Shown here: positions 8,200 to 15,449 of the stretch, in pieces
Layout of the letters: each line of letters begins with the position of its first letter
How positions within the stretch are numbered: the stretch's first letter is position 1
DNA from: an uncultured Clostridium sp.
GTDB taxonomy: Bacteria; Bacillota; Clostridia; Clostridiales; Clostridiaceae
Reading direction: 5' to 3'
DNA: 17,646 bases
Assembly (NCBI RefSeq): GCF_934754915.1
Contig: NZ_CAKVKB010000078.1
Location: forward strand, 1-17,646
The notes under the pieces: model-generated
What the model was told of the DNA's origin: nothing
Database searches by the model: none
What the model saw: only the letters and a program-made list of their open reading frames with translations
Made by a program: the position numbers and the translations under genes

Positions 8200-9347
8200 A
8201 AATTTATTCCTTTCTGAGTTTTTATATTATTATATTTTTTTATTGTAACAACAGAAAATAACAGTGTAAAATTTGCCGTAGCTGACACCATCATGCCTTC
8301 ATACATCATCCAACATAGAATTAATGTTGATATGACACATAATATTGTTTCTGATTCATTTATACAACGAGTTATTGCATACTGTTGAAGTATACATATA
8401 ACTAATAAACCAATTACTCCATAATGAATCAATATATAGATATAACCATTATCTAATGCAAAATATGTATTTGATGCTGCAATTAACGACATATCTATTC
8501 TCTGTCCTAATAAAGTTATTGGATAATACATTAAATTCATACAAGCAAGTAATATTCGACCATTCATAATCTTATCTATTATATCAATAAAATGCGGAGC
8601 AATACCTTTTGTTCGTATAAAGATAAAAGTAAATATACTAATTAATATTAATGGTAATATATATTTAGATATTTTTAAAAACCAATTATTTATTAACGAT
8701 GAATTCTTTACCATATAAACAATTACAATTAATAGTGAGATAAGCATCAAACTTGTTCTAGATCTTGAAAAATAAAATATAAATATATCTGCAATTAAAG
8801 CCATATAATAATGTATGTGTTTTATATTGTTTCTTTTAATTGCAAACACAAGAAACACCAAAATTCCTGCTGACCCTGCAAATGTATTGGCATGTCCATA
8901 ACCTAATAAAACACCTTTATCTGCGGAAGTTGTAGCTATAGTTCCGGCATCAAGTATACCAATTAAAGATAGGAATACAACTAGAATAAATACAATGAAA
9001 CGAATGTTAAAAATTATTTTTAAAATTTCATCCAAATTAATGTTCCACGCTAACATTACTAATAATAAGCTAGTAAATATATCTGAATTTCCACTAATGA
9101 GATAGCTTATTAAACCAAACATTAATATTAATATATTTAATAGCAAATACTTGATTGTATATTTTTTAGAAAAAATACAAAATACACTAAATATCAACGT
9201 TAAAATTAAACATATCATGTGAAATTTATCCTTAAAAACAATTGGCAACGTTGTACTATAAAAAGCTGCATCAAACATTAATAAGCTAAGTATAATTTTA
9301 TATAGCAATTCTGAAATTTTAACTTTCATAATTATACGCACTTTCAT
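8196..9347 (-). CDS. wzy: Wzy-type O-antigen/capsule polymerase
   Basis: The protein of up to 383 residues is almost entirely membrane segments (about 10-12), as expected for the polymerase that joins flipped repeat units outside the membrane. Two family-like motifs are visible: GYGHANTFAGSAG at 149-161 and SRSRTS at 194-199 after a transmembrane helix; the Arg residues of such motifs are functionally important in known Wzy proteins. Wzy sequences diverge strongly, so the call rests on topology, these motifs and the context between glycosyltransferases and wzx. The start is unsettled: ATG 9347 overlaps the previous gene by 29 bases with a poorly spaced AAGAAG, and ATG 9329 gives MKVKISELLYK with a weak GAAAG. 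I keep the longer one. Confidence 0.85.
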   Translation of the reverse strand: MKVRIIMKVKISELLYKIILSLLMFDAAFYSTTLPIVFKDKFHMICLILTLIFSVFCIFSKKYTIKYLLLNILILMFGLISYLISGNSDIFTSLLLVMLAWNINLDEILKIIFNIRFIVFILVVFLSLIGILDAGTIATTSADKGVLLGYGHANTFAGSAGILVFLVFAIKRNNIKHIHYYMALIADIFIFYFSRSRTSLMLISLLIVIVYMVKNSSLINNWFLKISKYILPLILISIFTFIFIRTKGIAPHFIDIIDKIMNGRILLACMNLMYYPITLLGQRIDMSLIAASNTYFALDNGYIYILIHYGVIGLLVICILQQYAITRCINESETILCVISTLILCWMMYEGMMVSATANFTLLFSVVTIKKYNNIKTQKGINL

Positions 9348-10296
9348 TCTTCTTAGACATTATATAATTTCTAATTTCAATAGCTTTAAAATTATTTACA
9401 TCATTTTTATCATAATAATAAAACTCATCCATTGTTCGTTTTGCATTTCTATCAGCCATACCCTTATTTACTTTTTCTTGAAAATGTTGTTTATTCTTTA
9501 CAAAATAGTGATATAGTCTAATATTGTTTTTATTTGGTAATATATTCCTAGGTTGTACAATTACCTTGCCATCGAGATTAACTTTTTTAAATCCATGAAC
9601 CTGTAAAGGAAGGTGTGGATTTACCCACCCAATAATTTTTGATGGAATTACACAAGATTTCACTAATTGATTCCACTCAAACTCATCATTGGCTGCTTGC
9701 GTAAAAGCATCAATCACACCACATTTTGGGTCTTCGATTAATCCTGATGAACCAAATATTAACCAATTTATACCTAAACAAGAAATCTTTTTATCAACAT
9801 TAAAAAATGAATCTAATATGCACATTAGTGATTTACCTTCTAGTATTTCATCTGCTACTAATATTTCATCTGCATCAAAAAACATCATATATTTATATTC
9901 ATATTTATATTTCTTTGTTGCTTCGTTATATGCATCGATTTGTCTTTTTTTGCCATGCCATGGAATATATTTAACATTTTTATATTCATTCACTATTAAA
10001 GAAGTATTATCATCTGAATCATTATCATATATAATTAAATCGCAACCTAAAGCTGTATAATATTCAATAAATTCCTTAATATACTTCCCCTCATTTTTTA
10101 CAATCGTAACAATTGCACACTTTTTTTCGTTATTTTCAATTTTTTTTGCTTTTATCGACATCCACACATATCGAATTAACCCTAATGGGATTAACAAAAT
10201 TGATACAAATTTTCTTAATCTTTCATTATCATATTTAGCTCTAAAATATATCATTACATCTAATGAATAAACACAACTTTGTAAAAATCTCACCAT
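9319..10296 (-). CDS. GT92-like glycosyltransferase (Glyco_tranf_2_4 type)
   Basis: The 325-residue protein starts with an N-terminal stretch (residues 1-55) holding a hydrophobic patch, ILLIPLGLIRYVW, that may associate with the membrane. The catalytic domain opens CAIVTIVKNEGKYIKEFIEY (60-79), the NE-rich start typical of GT92-type enzymes. YDNDSDDNT at 90-98 and FFDADEIL at 139-146 follow, the latter the DXD metal site. Relatives in capsule clusters transfer hexoses such as galactose or glucose; specificity is not readable. ATG 10296 has GGGAGG about 13 bases upstream, a little distant. It starts 21 bases after the GT2 upstream, and its 3' end overlaps wzy. Confidence 0.82.
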   Translation of the reverse strand: MVRFLQSCVYSLDVMIYFRAKYDNERLRKFVSILLIPLGLIRYVWMSIKAKKIENNEKKCAIVTIVKNEGKYIKEFIEYYTALGCDLIIYDNDSDDNTSLIVNEYKNVKYIPWHGKKRQIDAYNEATKKYKYEYKYMMFFDADEILVADEILEGKSLMCILDSFFNVDKKISCLGINWLIFGSSGLIEDPKCGVIDAFTQAANDEFEWNQLVKSCVIPSKIIGWVNPHLPLQVHGFKKVNLDGKVIVQPRNILPNKNNIRLYHYFVKNKQHFQEKVNKGMADRNAKRTMDEFYYYDKNDVNNFKAIEIRNYIMSKKNESAYNYES

Positions 10297-10317
10297 ACTT
10301 TATATAAAACCTCCCAA

Positions 10318-11346
10318 TTATTTTTTCAATAAAAATACATTTTTAAGATTTAATAATAATACTATAGATAACAATCTCTTCTTCTTCAATAACAATAATA
10401 AAATATAGTGGTTAAATTGTAGTTTATTTCTTACTTCTTTTATATATTTAAAATTCGATATCACCATAGAGTCATTACATATCTTCAATAGGTATTCTTT
10501 CTGATCTTTAACTGACCTCCATGTATTATATCTTGATTGTGTAATAGCTCTACCAGCTGTTTGTAAAACTTTTATAGCAAATAATAAATCAAAATTTTTC
10601 AAATTCCACTCATCTTTTTTTTTCTCTATAGATTCAAATACACGCTTAAATGTGAAGAAATAATTTGCATCGAATTTCACAGTCATTCCAGATCCATATC
10701 TATAGTCATATAACGATTCATTTAAATATACAAATGAGACTGCATTAGAAAAGAATTCAATTGATTGTAAAGTATCTTCTCCTGTACTTAATCTACCATA
10801 ATCGCTATAATTTCTGTCAAAATCAATGCATGTTCTTTTAATCATTTTCCCACAGATACTTACAATACTATGTCGGCTAAGAAATTCTTCTAAAACTATT
10901 TTTTTTTCTACTACACAATCATGGTCAGTTGTGAATATATCCTTAAATGCAGTTGTTTTATTTTTACCATCATAACTATTATGATTATAAATAATTACAT
11001 CTGGAAATTCATATTTTTTAACAATATTATATAATGTCTCAAGTGCTGTATCTTCAAGCAAATCATCAGAATCACAATTGATAATGTACTCTCCAGATGT
11101 TCTATTAAATCCATACCTTCTTGTCGCCAATAATCCTTGATTTTTCTTATGATAAGTCTTAACTATGGTTGGATATTTAGCAACATATGAATCACATATT
11201 TTACCACTATTATCTGTTGAACCATCATCAATTAATAATATTTCACAATCATAATCTATTTTACCTACTTGACTTAAAATTGACTGCACGCATTCATCTA
11301 AATAATTTTCTACATTATATACTGGAATTACTATACTAAATAACAT
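10318..11346 (-). CDS. Family 2 glycosyltransferase
   Basis: The 342-residue GT-A enzyme has SIVIPVYNVENYLDECVQSI at 4-23, IDDGSTDNS at 39-47 (nucleotide site), NCDSDD at 90-95 (metal site) and GEDT near residue 210, which supplies the likely catalytic Asp. LYDYRYGSG follows, matching the conserved Tyr segment of the other GT2s here. The C-terminus is a Lys/Leu-rich helix (LLLLLKKKRLLSIVLLLNLK) that probably lies on the membrane near the lipid-linked acceptor. The start has GGTGA at 7 bases. It lies between the fucosyltransferase-like gene (25-base gap) and the GT92-like gene in the same operon. All catalytic residues are present. Donor unknown. Confidence 0.88.
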   Translation of the reverse strand: MLFSIVIPVYNVENYLDECVQSILSQVGKIDYDCEILLIDDGSTDNSGKICDSYVAKYPTIVKTYHKKNQGLLATRRYGFNRTSGEYIINCDSDDLLEDTALETLYNIVKKYEFPDVIIYNHNSYDGKNKTTAFKDIFTTDHDCVVEKKIVLEEFLSRHSIVSICGKMIKRTCIDFDRNYSDYGRLSTGEDTLQSIEFFSNAVSFVYLNESLYDYRYGSGMTVKFDANYFFTFKRVFESIEKKKDEWNLKNFDLLFAIKVLQTAGRAITQSRYNTWRSVKDQKEYLLKICNDSMVISNFKYIKEVRNKLQFNHYILLLLLKKKRLLSIVLLLNLKNVFLLKK

Positions 11347-11371
11347 ATTACTTCACCAAAATCTTTCTTTC

Positions 11372-12343
11372 TTAATCATAAAGACCTAAATTAAAAATAT
11401 ATTCATCTTTATATTTACCACCATTCAAAGCATAACTAAATTTAGATCCTTGTGTTATCGAACTAATTAAATACTTGCATTTTGAAAGTAAAATCATTTT
11501 CACTAAATAGTTTTGTCCCCGTTGCTTTTTATCATCATTCAAAACACCTGACCTACTCAAAACATCTTTCCCATCATAGTTTCTGATAAATGAGTCAAAT
11601 GATACAATTCTTATTATATCTCCAAACTTATTTGTCAATTCATCATAGATATCTCCATCTTCAGTAACTAAATAAATAGGTGCATTATACTTTAGTAAAA
11701 ACAGTTTAATTTGTTGTTCAACCATAAATACATCTGGCTGAACATATTCTCCGGATGGACGCAATTTTATATAATCAGTGCCCCTTACATAAACACCTAT
11801 ACAATTTTCAATATCAAGTTTTTTTTCTTCTTCATTTACAATTCTAACTACATCATCACTAAAAAAAAGATTAGATTTTAGTAATTCATAACTTTGTTTT
11901 TCTATCCTTTTATTAAAGAAAATCTCTTCTTCAAACAATCCTTTTGAATTAATGTCATTAAAAGTCCATCCAGATAGATAGACATTTTTACTTGTATAAG
12001 CTTCTTCCTCACTTATATTAGAAACAGGTTGAAAAAAATAATTCCAAGCATTATTCTTTCCGTCGTAATATTGCGTTTTAAAATTTTTCCAATCAACAAA
12101 AGGAATGTATCCTTCTTTTATAGCATAGTCTATATATAAGACTTGCTTAAAAATCAAAGAAAGCAATCCTTCTACTCCATCTTGATAATCAGGCTTAATA
12201 ACATATATTACTTCATCTTTATTCTGGTCTCCATAAGATTCTTTTCTTTGAAGTATATCTCTTCTTGCAATAAAATAATACATATATTTCAGTTTATATC
12301 CTAGAAATCTGTGCTTACGCTGAAATCCCAATCCTATAGGCAT
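11372..12343 (-). CDS. Fucosyltransferase-fold glycosyltransferase (O-FucT/GT11-like)
   Basis: The 323-residue protein resembles the fucosyltransferase superfamily (GT11/GT23/GT65 type, GT-B fold). The key motif is GVYVRGTDY at 183-191, where Arg187 would contact the GDP-sugar phosphate, with Asp190 nearby. The donor-side half contains YLVTEDGDIYDEL at 224-236 and a C-terminal segment LLSKCKYLISSITQGSKFSY at 285-304, the usual 'sensor' loop. The early IKPDYQDGVEGLLSLIFKQ (49-67) resembles the start of the acceptor domain. It probably adds fucose or a related deoxyhexose to the growing repeat unit, but no GDP-fucose pathway genes are in view. ATG 12343 has AAAGGA at about 9 bases. The gap to pssE upstream is 46 bases, the longest in this half of the operon. 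Confidence 0.75.
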   Translation of the reverse strand: MPIGLGFQRKHRFLGYKLKYMYYFIARRDILQRKESYGDQNKDEVIYVIKPDYQDGVEGLLSLIFKQVLYIDYAIKEGYIPFVDWKNFKTQYYDGKNNAWNYFFQPVSNISEEEAYTSKNVYLSGWTFNDINSKGLFEEEIFFNKRIEKQSYELLKSNLFFSDDVVRIVNEEEKKLDIENCIGVYVRGTDYIKLRPSGEYVQPDVFMVEQQIKLFLLKYNAPIYLVTEDGDIYDELTNKFGDIIRIVSFDSFIRNYDGKDVLSRSGVLNDDKKQRGQNYLVKMILLSKCKYLISSITQGSKFSYALNGGKYKDEYIFNLGLYD

Positions 12344-12389
12344 AATCTGGTTCCTTTCATTTTAACTAATATTAGTAATTTTATTGATT

Positions 12390-12890
12390 TTAATGATAGA
12401 ATAAATCTTTAACTATGTTTTCTAAATCATCACAAAACACTTTATTATTACTCATAATTTTATTATTCATATTAGCAATAATAGTATCGTAATTTTTTAT
12501 AACTTCCCCAAGTTTGTTAGTATCTTCAACTGGAATAATTGTTCCCATTCTTTCTGCTACATTTCTTGCAAATTCAACTTGATGATCATTAACATGTTCA
12601 TCAAATTTCTTTTGTCTAGGCACAACAATTGGAGTTTTGCCAATCTGAAGAGGCATTATAAAACTTGCTGGTCCCCCATGAGTTATCACAATACGAGCAT
12701 CCTCTACATTTTTAATCATTTGTTTATATGGAATTAATTTATCCCATTGACAATATTTAGGTTCATATGTGCTATAACCAGTTTGCATAATAACATCCTC
12801 AGTAATCACACCATCTCTTTTTAGATTATCTATTTCTTGCACAAGTCTATTAAATGGTTGCTCATGCGTTCCTACTGTTACAAATATCAT
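12390..12890 (-). CDS. pssE: PssE-like (Alg13-like) glycosyltransferase subunit
   Basis: The 166-residue protein corresponds to the nucleotide-sugar-binding half of a GT28 enzyme. It opens MIFVTVGTHEQPFNRL and carries ITHGGPASFIMPL at 69-81, with DEHVNDHQ at 97-104, both typical of the Alg13/PssE/Cps14G group. It works as a heterodimer with the PssD-like protein encoded 11 bases upstream. In characterised capsule systems such pairs add the second sugar (beta-1,4-galactose or glucuronic acid) to undecaprenyl-diphosphate-glucose at the membrane. The start has AGAGG at 7 bases, next to the pssD stop, so the two are probably made in equal amounts. The exact sugar is inference. Confidence 0.9.
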   Translation of the reverse strand: MIFVTVGTHEQPFNRLVQEIDNLKRDGVITEDVIMQTGYSTYEPKYCQWDKLIPYKQMIKNVEDARIVITHGGPASFIMPLQIGKTPIVVPRQKKFDEHVNDHQVEFARNVAERMGTIIPVEDTNKLGEVIKNYDTIIANMNNKIMSNNKVFCDDLENIVKDLFYH

Positions 12891-12901
12891 TATTTACCTC
12901 T

Positions 12902-13366
12902 CTAGAAAATACTTCCAAGGTTTATTGCTTTTGGATATACCTTTTTTTGTTCATCCCATTGAACAATAAACTTATCTACAATTGGATATACCATCTTTCC
13001 CGTCATTGTTGGTTTATCAATTCTGTCGAACACTTCTATATAAATTAATTTAGCTCCCATCATTTTACCTAAATAGAAAAACGGTACGGCTACGGCAGCA
13101 CCTGAAGAGATAATTAAATCTGGTTTTTCTTTATGCAATACCTTCCACGCAATACGTGTATTTTTAATCAGAGCTTTTAAACTTCTATTTGTTGGATAAT
13201 AACAAGGATACATCTTTTCACCTTCTAATACACTTTTAGCATCCTCTTTATCAAATGTAACCCAAAAACGATTTTTATCCTTCCAAAATGGTTTCAACAT
13301 ATATAAATGTGTCAAGTGACCACCTGAAGACCCAACAAGACAAATCTTCATTTCTTTTTGTTCCAT
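12902..13366 (-). CDS. pssD: PssD-like (Alg14-like) glycosyltransferase subunit
   Basis: The 154-residue acceptor-binding half of the two-subunit GT28 enzyme shows VGSSGGHLTHLYML at 11-24, ISSGAAVAVPFFYLGKMMG at 86-104 (hydrophobic, membrane-facing helix) and IEVFDRIDKPTMTGK at 110-124. All are characteristic of PssD/Cps14F/Alg14. Members recruit the partner PssE to the membrane and to the lipid-linked first sugar. ATG 13366 with AAAGGA at 7 bases is preferred over ATG 13351, which would give MKICLVGSS. It lies 24 bases after the initiating transferase, the order seen in streptococcal-type capsule loci (E, F, G). Confidence 0.9.
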   Translation of the reverse strand: MEQKEMKICLVGSSGGHLTHLYMLKPFWKDKNRFWVTFDKEDAKSVLEGEKMYPCYYPTNRSLKALIKNTRIAWKVLHKEKPDLIISSGAAVAVPFFYLGKMMGAKLIYIEVFDRIDKPTMTGKMVYPIVDKFIVQWDEQKKVYPKAINLGSIF

Positions 13367-13390
13367 TTTATTTTCCTTTCCATTGTAAAT

Positions 13391-14842
13391 TTACACAGCA
13401 CCTTTTTTACATACTACAACTAGTACTGTTTTTAATAGAATCTTGATATCTAAACCGAGATTCCAGTTCTCAATATAATATTTATCTAATTTAACTACTT
13501 CATCAAAATCTATAATTTCACTTCTTCCACTCACTTGCCACATACCAGTGATTCCTGGTTTAATAGCTAATCGTGCAAAATGTTGATACTCATATAGATT
13601 TGTTTCTGATATTAAAGGAGGTCTAGTTCCTACTATAGACATATCTCCTTTTAATACATTAAAAAATTGTGGGAATTCATCTAAACTCGTTTTACGCATG
13701 AATTCACCAATACCTGTTTTACGGGATCCATCAGACAATACTTTATTTCCAATAACTCGAGGATCAAAATCAAGTTTAAACATCTTTCCATCCCCAAGCT
13801 TATTGTCTTTCATTAATTCTGATTTTCTTTCTTCAGCATCTAAGTACATACTTCGAAATTTATACATCTTAAATTTCTTCACATTCTTACCAACACGTTC
13901 TTGAGAAAAGAAGATGGGGCCTGGACTTGCAATATAAATTGCAGGTCCAATAAAGATACAAATAACAAGTGTTAATATACATCCTAATATTCCACAAATA
14001 ATATCAAATACTCTTTTTAAGAACAATTCATTTAAAGAAACATAATTAATACTTGTAGTTAAAACTGTATAATCACCAATCTTTTCAACAAACTGCTTCT
14101 TACCAGGTGAATTTACTACCTTAGCTAAATTCATATGTACTGTAATACCAGCCAATGTTAATTGTTCAATCAACGTATTTGGATAAGCAATTTCTTTAGG
14201 TAAAACAATTAACACTTCATCTACCCACTCTTTACAAGCATACATACCAACTGTTTCATTATTTGCTACTACAGATACATTATTGATTTGATTTCCAATT
14301 GAATCCTTATCCAATAAAGCAACACCAACAATGTCATATCGAGAATAATTATTCTTTTCAACATTCTCAATAACTTTATAAGCTATAGTACTTGAAGTTG
14401 CAATTAATAGTTTTCTTCTCTTACCACTATTAACGCCCTTTTTTATATGACCCTTCCATAGTTCTCTTACTATATAAGTCAATATAAAATAAATACCGAT
14501 TGTTAAGAATAAAATAAATCTAGAGAAGAAAATCCCTTTTTGAACTGCAAACAAATATAAAACAGCCAATAAGCAAACAATAAAACCATGTTTTAATGTT
14601 TTTACAAATTCTTGATAATGCCCTCTTTTTAACACACCCTTTAATGTACCAAAAATAAGTAAAGCCATTAAATCAGCTACTTCTGATATGATAGCCATAT
14701 TCCTATATAAGAAATTATTATATAGATGTATATTTCCATTCTTAATAAAATAAGCCACCACAAATGCAATTTGCAAACATATCATATCAAGAATGATAAA
14801 ATCGATATGCTTCAACCACCCATTTGCATTCTTCCTATACAT
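13391..14842 (-). CDS. Initiating polyprenyl-phosphate hexose-1-phosphate transferase
   Basis: The 483-residue membrane enzyme starts each repeat unit by moving a sugar-1-phosphate from a UDP-sugar to undecaprenyl phosphate. About four N-terminal helices (15-125) are followed by a cytosolic CoA-binding-like domain (140-270), a re-entrant hydrophobic segment at 278-305 and the catalytic bacterial sugar transferase domain. Visible motifs are FSQERVGKNVKKFKMYKFRS (312-331), RKTSLDEFPQFFNVLKGDMS (383-402) with the Asp388-Glu389 pair, GTRPPL at 405-410 and GITGMWQVSGR at 430-440. It matches the long WbaP/Cps14E-like form. The sugar is probably glucose or galactose, since the PssDE pair follows. 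ATG 14842 has GGGAG at about 6 bases. It is the first gene of the operon and sits 25 bases after a terminator-like hairpin. Confidence 0.93.
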   Translation of the reverse strand: MYRKNANGWLKHIDFIILDMICLQIAFVVAYFIKNGNIHLYNNFLYRNMAIISEVADLMALLIFGTLKGVLKRGHYQEFVKTLKHGFIVCLLAVLYLFAVQKGIFFSRFILFLTIGIYFILTYIVRELWKGHIKKGVNSGKRRKLLIATSSTIAYKVIENVEKNNYSRYDIVGVALLDKDSIGNQINNVSVVANNETVGMYACKEWVDEVLIVLPKEIAYPNTLIEQLTLAGITVHMNLAKVVNSPGKKQFVEKIGDYTVLTTSINYVSLNELFLKRVFDIICGILGCILTLVICIFIGPAIYIASPGPIFFSQERVGKNVKKFKMYKFRSMYLDAEERKSELMKDNKLGDGKMFKLDFDPRVIGNKVLSDGSRKTGIGEFMRKTSLDEFPQFFNVLKGDMSIVGTRPPLISETNLYEYQHFARLAIKPGITGMWQVSGRSEIIDFDEVVKLDKYYIENWNLGLDIKILLKTVLVVVCKKGAV

Positions 14843-14867
14843 AATACTCTCCCATTCCTATAAACAT

Positions 14868-14906
14868 AAAAAAAAGCTTATTAGAATTTAACAAGTCTTA
14901 ATAAGC
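14868..14906 (-). terminator. Intrinsic terminator/attenuator in the operon leader
   Basis: On the minus strand GCTTATTA (14906-14899) pairs with TAATAAGC (14883-14876), an 8-base perfect stem with a 15-base loop, followed directly by eight T residues (14875-14868). It lies downstream of the operon promoter and 25 bases before the ATG of the initiating transferase, so it would stop operon transcription unless overridden. The stem is AT-rich and only moderately stable, which suits conditional termination. No antiterminator stem is obvious. Confidence 0.65.
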
Positions 14907-14938
14907 AATGAAATATGAAATTTTAGATACACTCCTCC

Positions 14939-15022
14939 CTACCCATACCCCCAGTAGAAGATGAACGAATCAATCAAAAATGCGGTAAGCCAGCTATTTC
15001 TAATATCATCTAAATGTATCAT
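14939..15022 (-). CDS. Possible 27-residue leader peptide
   Basis: ATG 15022 opens 27 codons ending in TAG at 14941-14939. AGGA lies 8 bases before the ATG, and the frame starts about 54 bases after the predicted transcription start. The product begins MIHLDDIRNSWLTAF and ends in the aromatic run FIFYWGYG (TTC ATC TTC TAC TGG GGG TAT GGG). The middle is hydrophobic. It lies between the promoter and the terminator-like hairpin, the position of an attenuation leader peptide. Its codons use more C and G in third position than the surrounding leader, which supports translation. I know no family for it; it could be an unexpressed chance frame. Confidence 0.42.
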   Translation of the reverse strand: MIHLDDIRNSWLTAFLIDSFIFYWGYG

Positions 15023-15082
15023 TTTTATTCCTATTACCTTACAACAGTCATACTTATACCACAATAAAACTATTGCCTAATA

Positions 15083-15110
15083 ATTTTATCCTATATATAT
15101 AATATGTCAA
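15083..15110 (-). promoter_or_regulatory. Predicted sigma-A promoter of the polysaccharide operon
   Basis: A perfect -35 TTGACA (15110-15105), a 16-base spacer and -10 TAAAAT (15088-15083) predict a start near 15076. This leaves a leader of about 234 bases before the first gene. It is the best promoter match in the intergenic region. The spacer is AT-rich (TATTATATATATAGGA). Confidence 0.62.
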
Positions 15111-15320
15111 TTACCATTTAATACCTGAAAATTCATACAAAAATCACAAAAGTTAAAGATATACTTTATTTAAAAGAAATATTAAAAATACAGAGAAACA
15201 AAAAAAATTTTATAAAATTTGCTTTATATATCGAATAAATCCATCAATACACTCAATTAGAATTATAACCATTCAGATGTAAACGCATACACAATTGTAA
15301 ATGACTGCTACATAGCACAA

Positions 15321-15349
15321 AGCCTCCACTTGTTATCTTAGTGAAGGCT
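15321..15349 (-). terminator. Hairpin downstream of the nucleotidyltransferase gene
   Basis: AGCCTTCACT (15349... on the minus strand) pairs with AGTGGAGGCT over 10 bases with one G-U, around a 9-base loop. It is followed by TTTGTGCT, a weak T tract. It lies about 100 bases beyond the stop at 15450 and before the operon promoter, so it probably separates the two units. Its efficiency is uncertain. Confidence 0.5.
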
Positions 15350-15449
15350 AATTGATTTTATCTATTTTTAACTTTTTATTAATGTACACTATAAAAGTGT
15401 GTGACGTTTTTATTCATTGATTTTATTTGAGTCTATAGTATTTTTAGTA

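Larger units (their letters stand above)
14843..15449 (-). other. 607-base intergenic region: operon leader and upstream terminator
   Basis: Reading with the genes, this region holds a hairpin that probably ends the nucleotidyltransferase transcript (15349-15321), about 210 bases of very AT-rich DNA without a recognisable gene (15320-15111), a promoter (15110-15083), a small open frame (15022-14939), a strong unpaired SD (14938-14934) and an intrinsic terminator (14906-14868) just before the first polysaccharide gene. The AT-rich block includes a perfect 16-base palindrome at 15205-15220 (AAATTTTATAAAATTT). It may simply be promoter-upstream DNA. Confidence 0.7.

Noticed and set aside
9689..10060. 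Plus-strand open frame of 123 codons
   Set aside because: It is antisense to the GT92-like catalytic domain, whose DXD motif lies here on the other strand.
12854..13048. Plus-strand open frame of 64 codons
   Set aside because: It spans the pssD/pssE junction on the opposite strand, and both those genes have clear motifs and start signals.
14888..14932. Second small frame from GTG 14932 after the strong GGAGG
   Set aside because: The SD is only one base from the GTG, too close to work, and the 14-residue product shows no coding character.
15386..15400. ACACT/AGTGT hairpin with T residues after it on the plus strand
   Set aside because: There is no plus-strand gene to terminate and the T run is not adjacent. 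On the minus strand it is followed by an A-rich tail.
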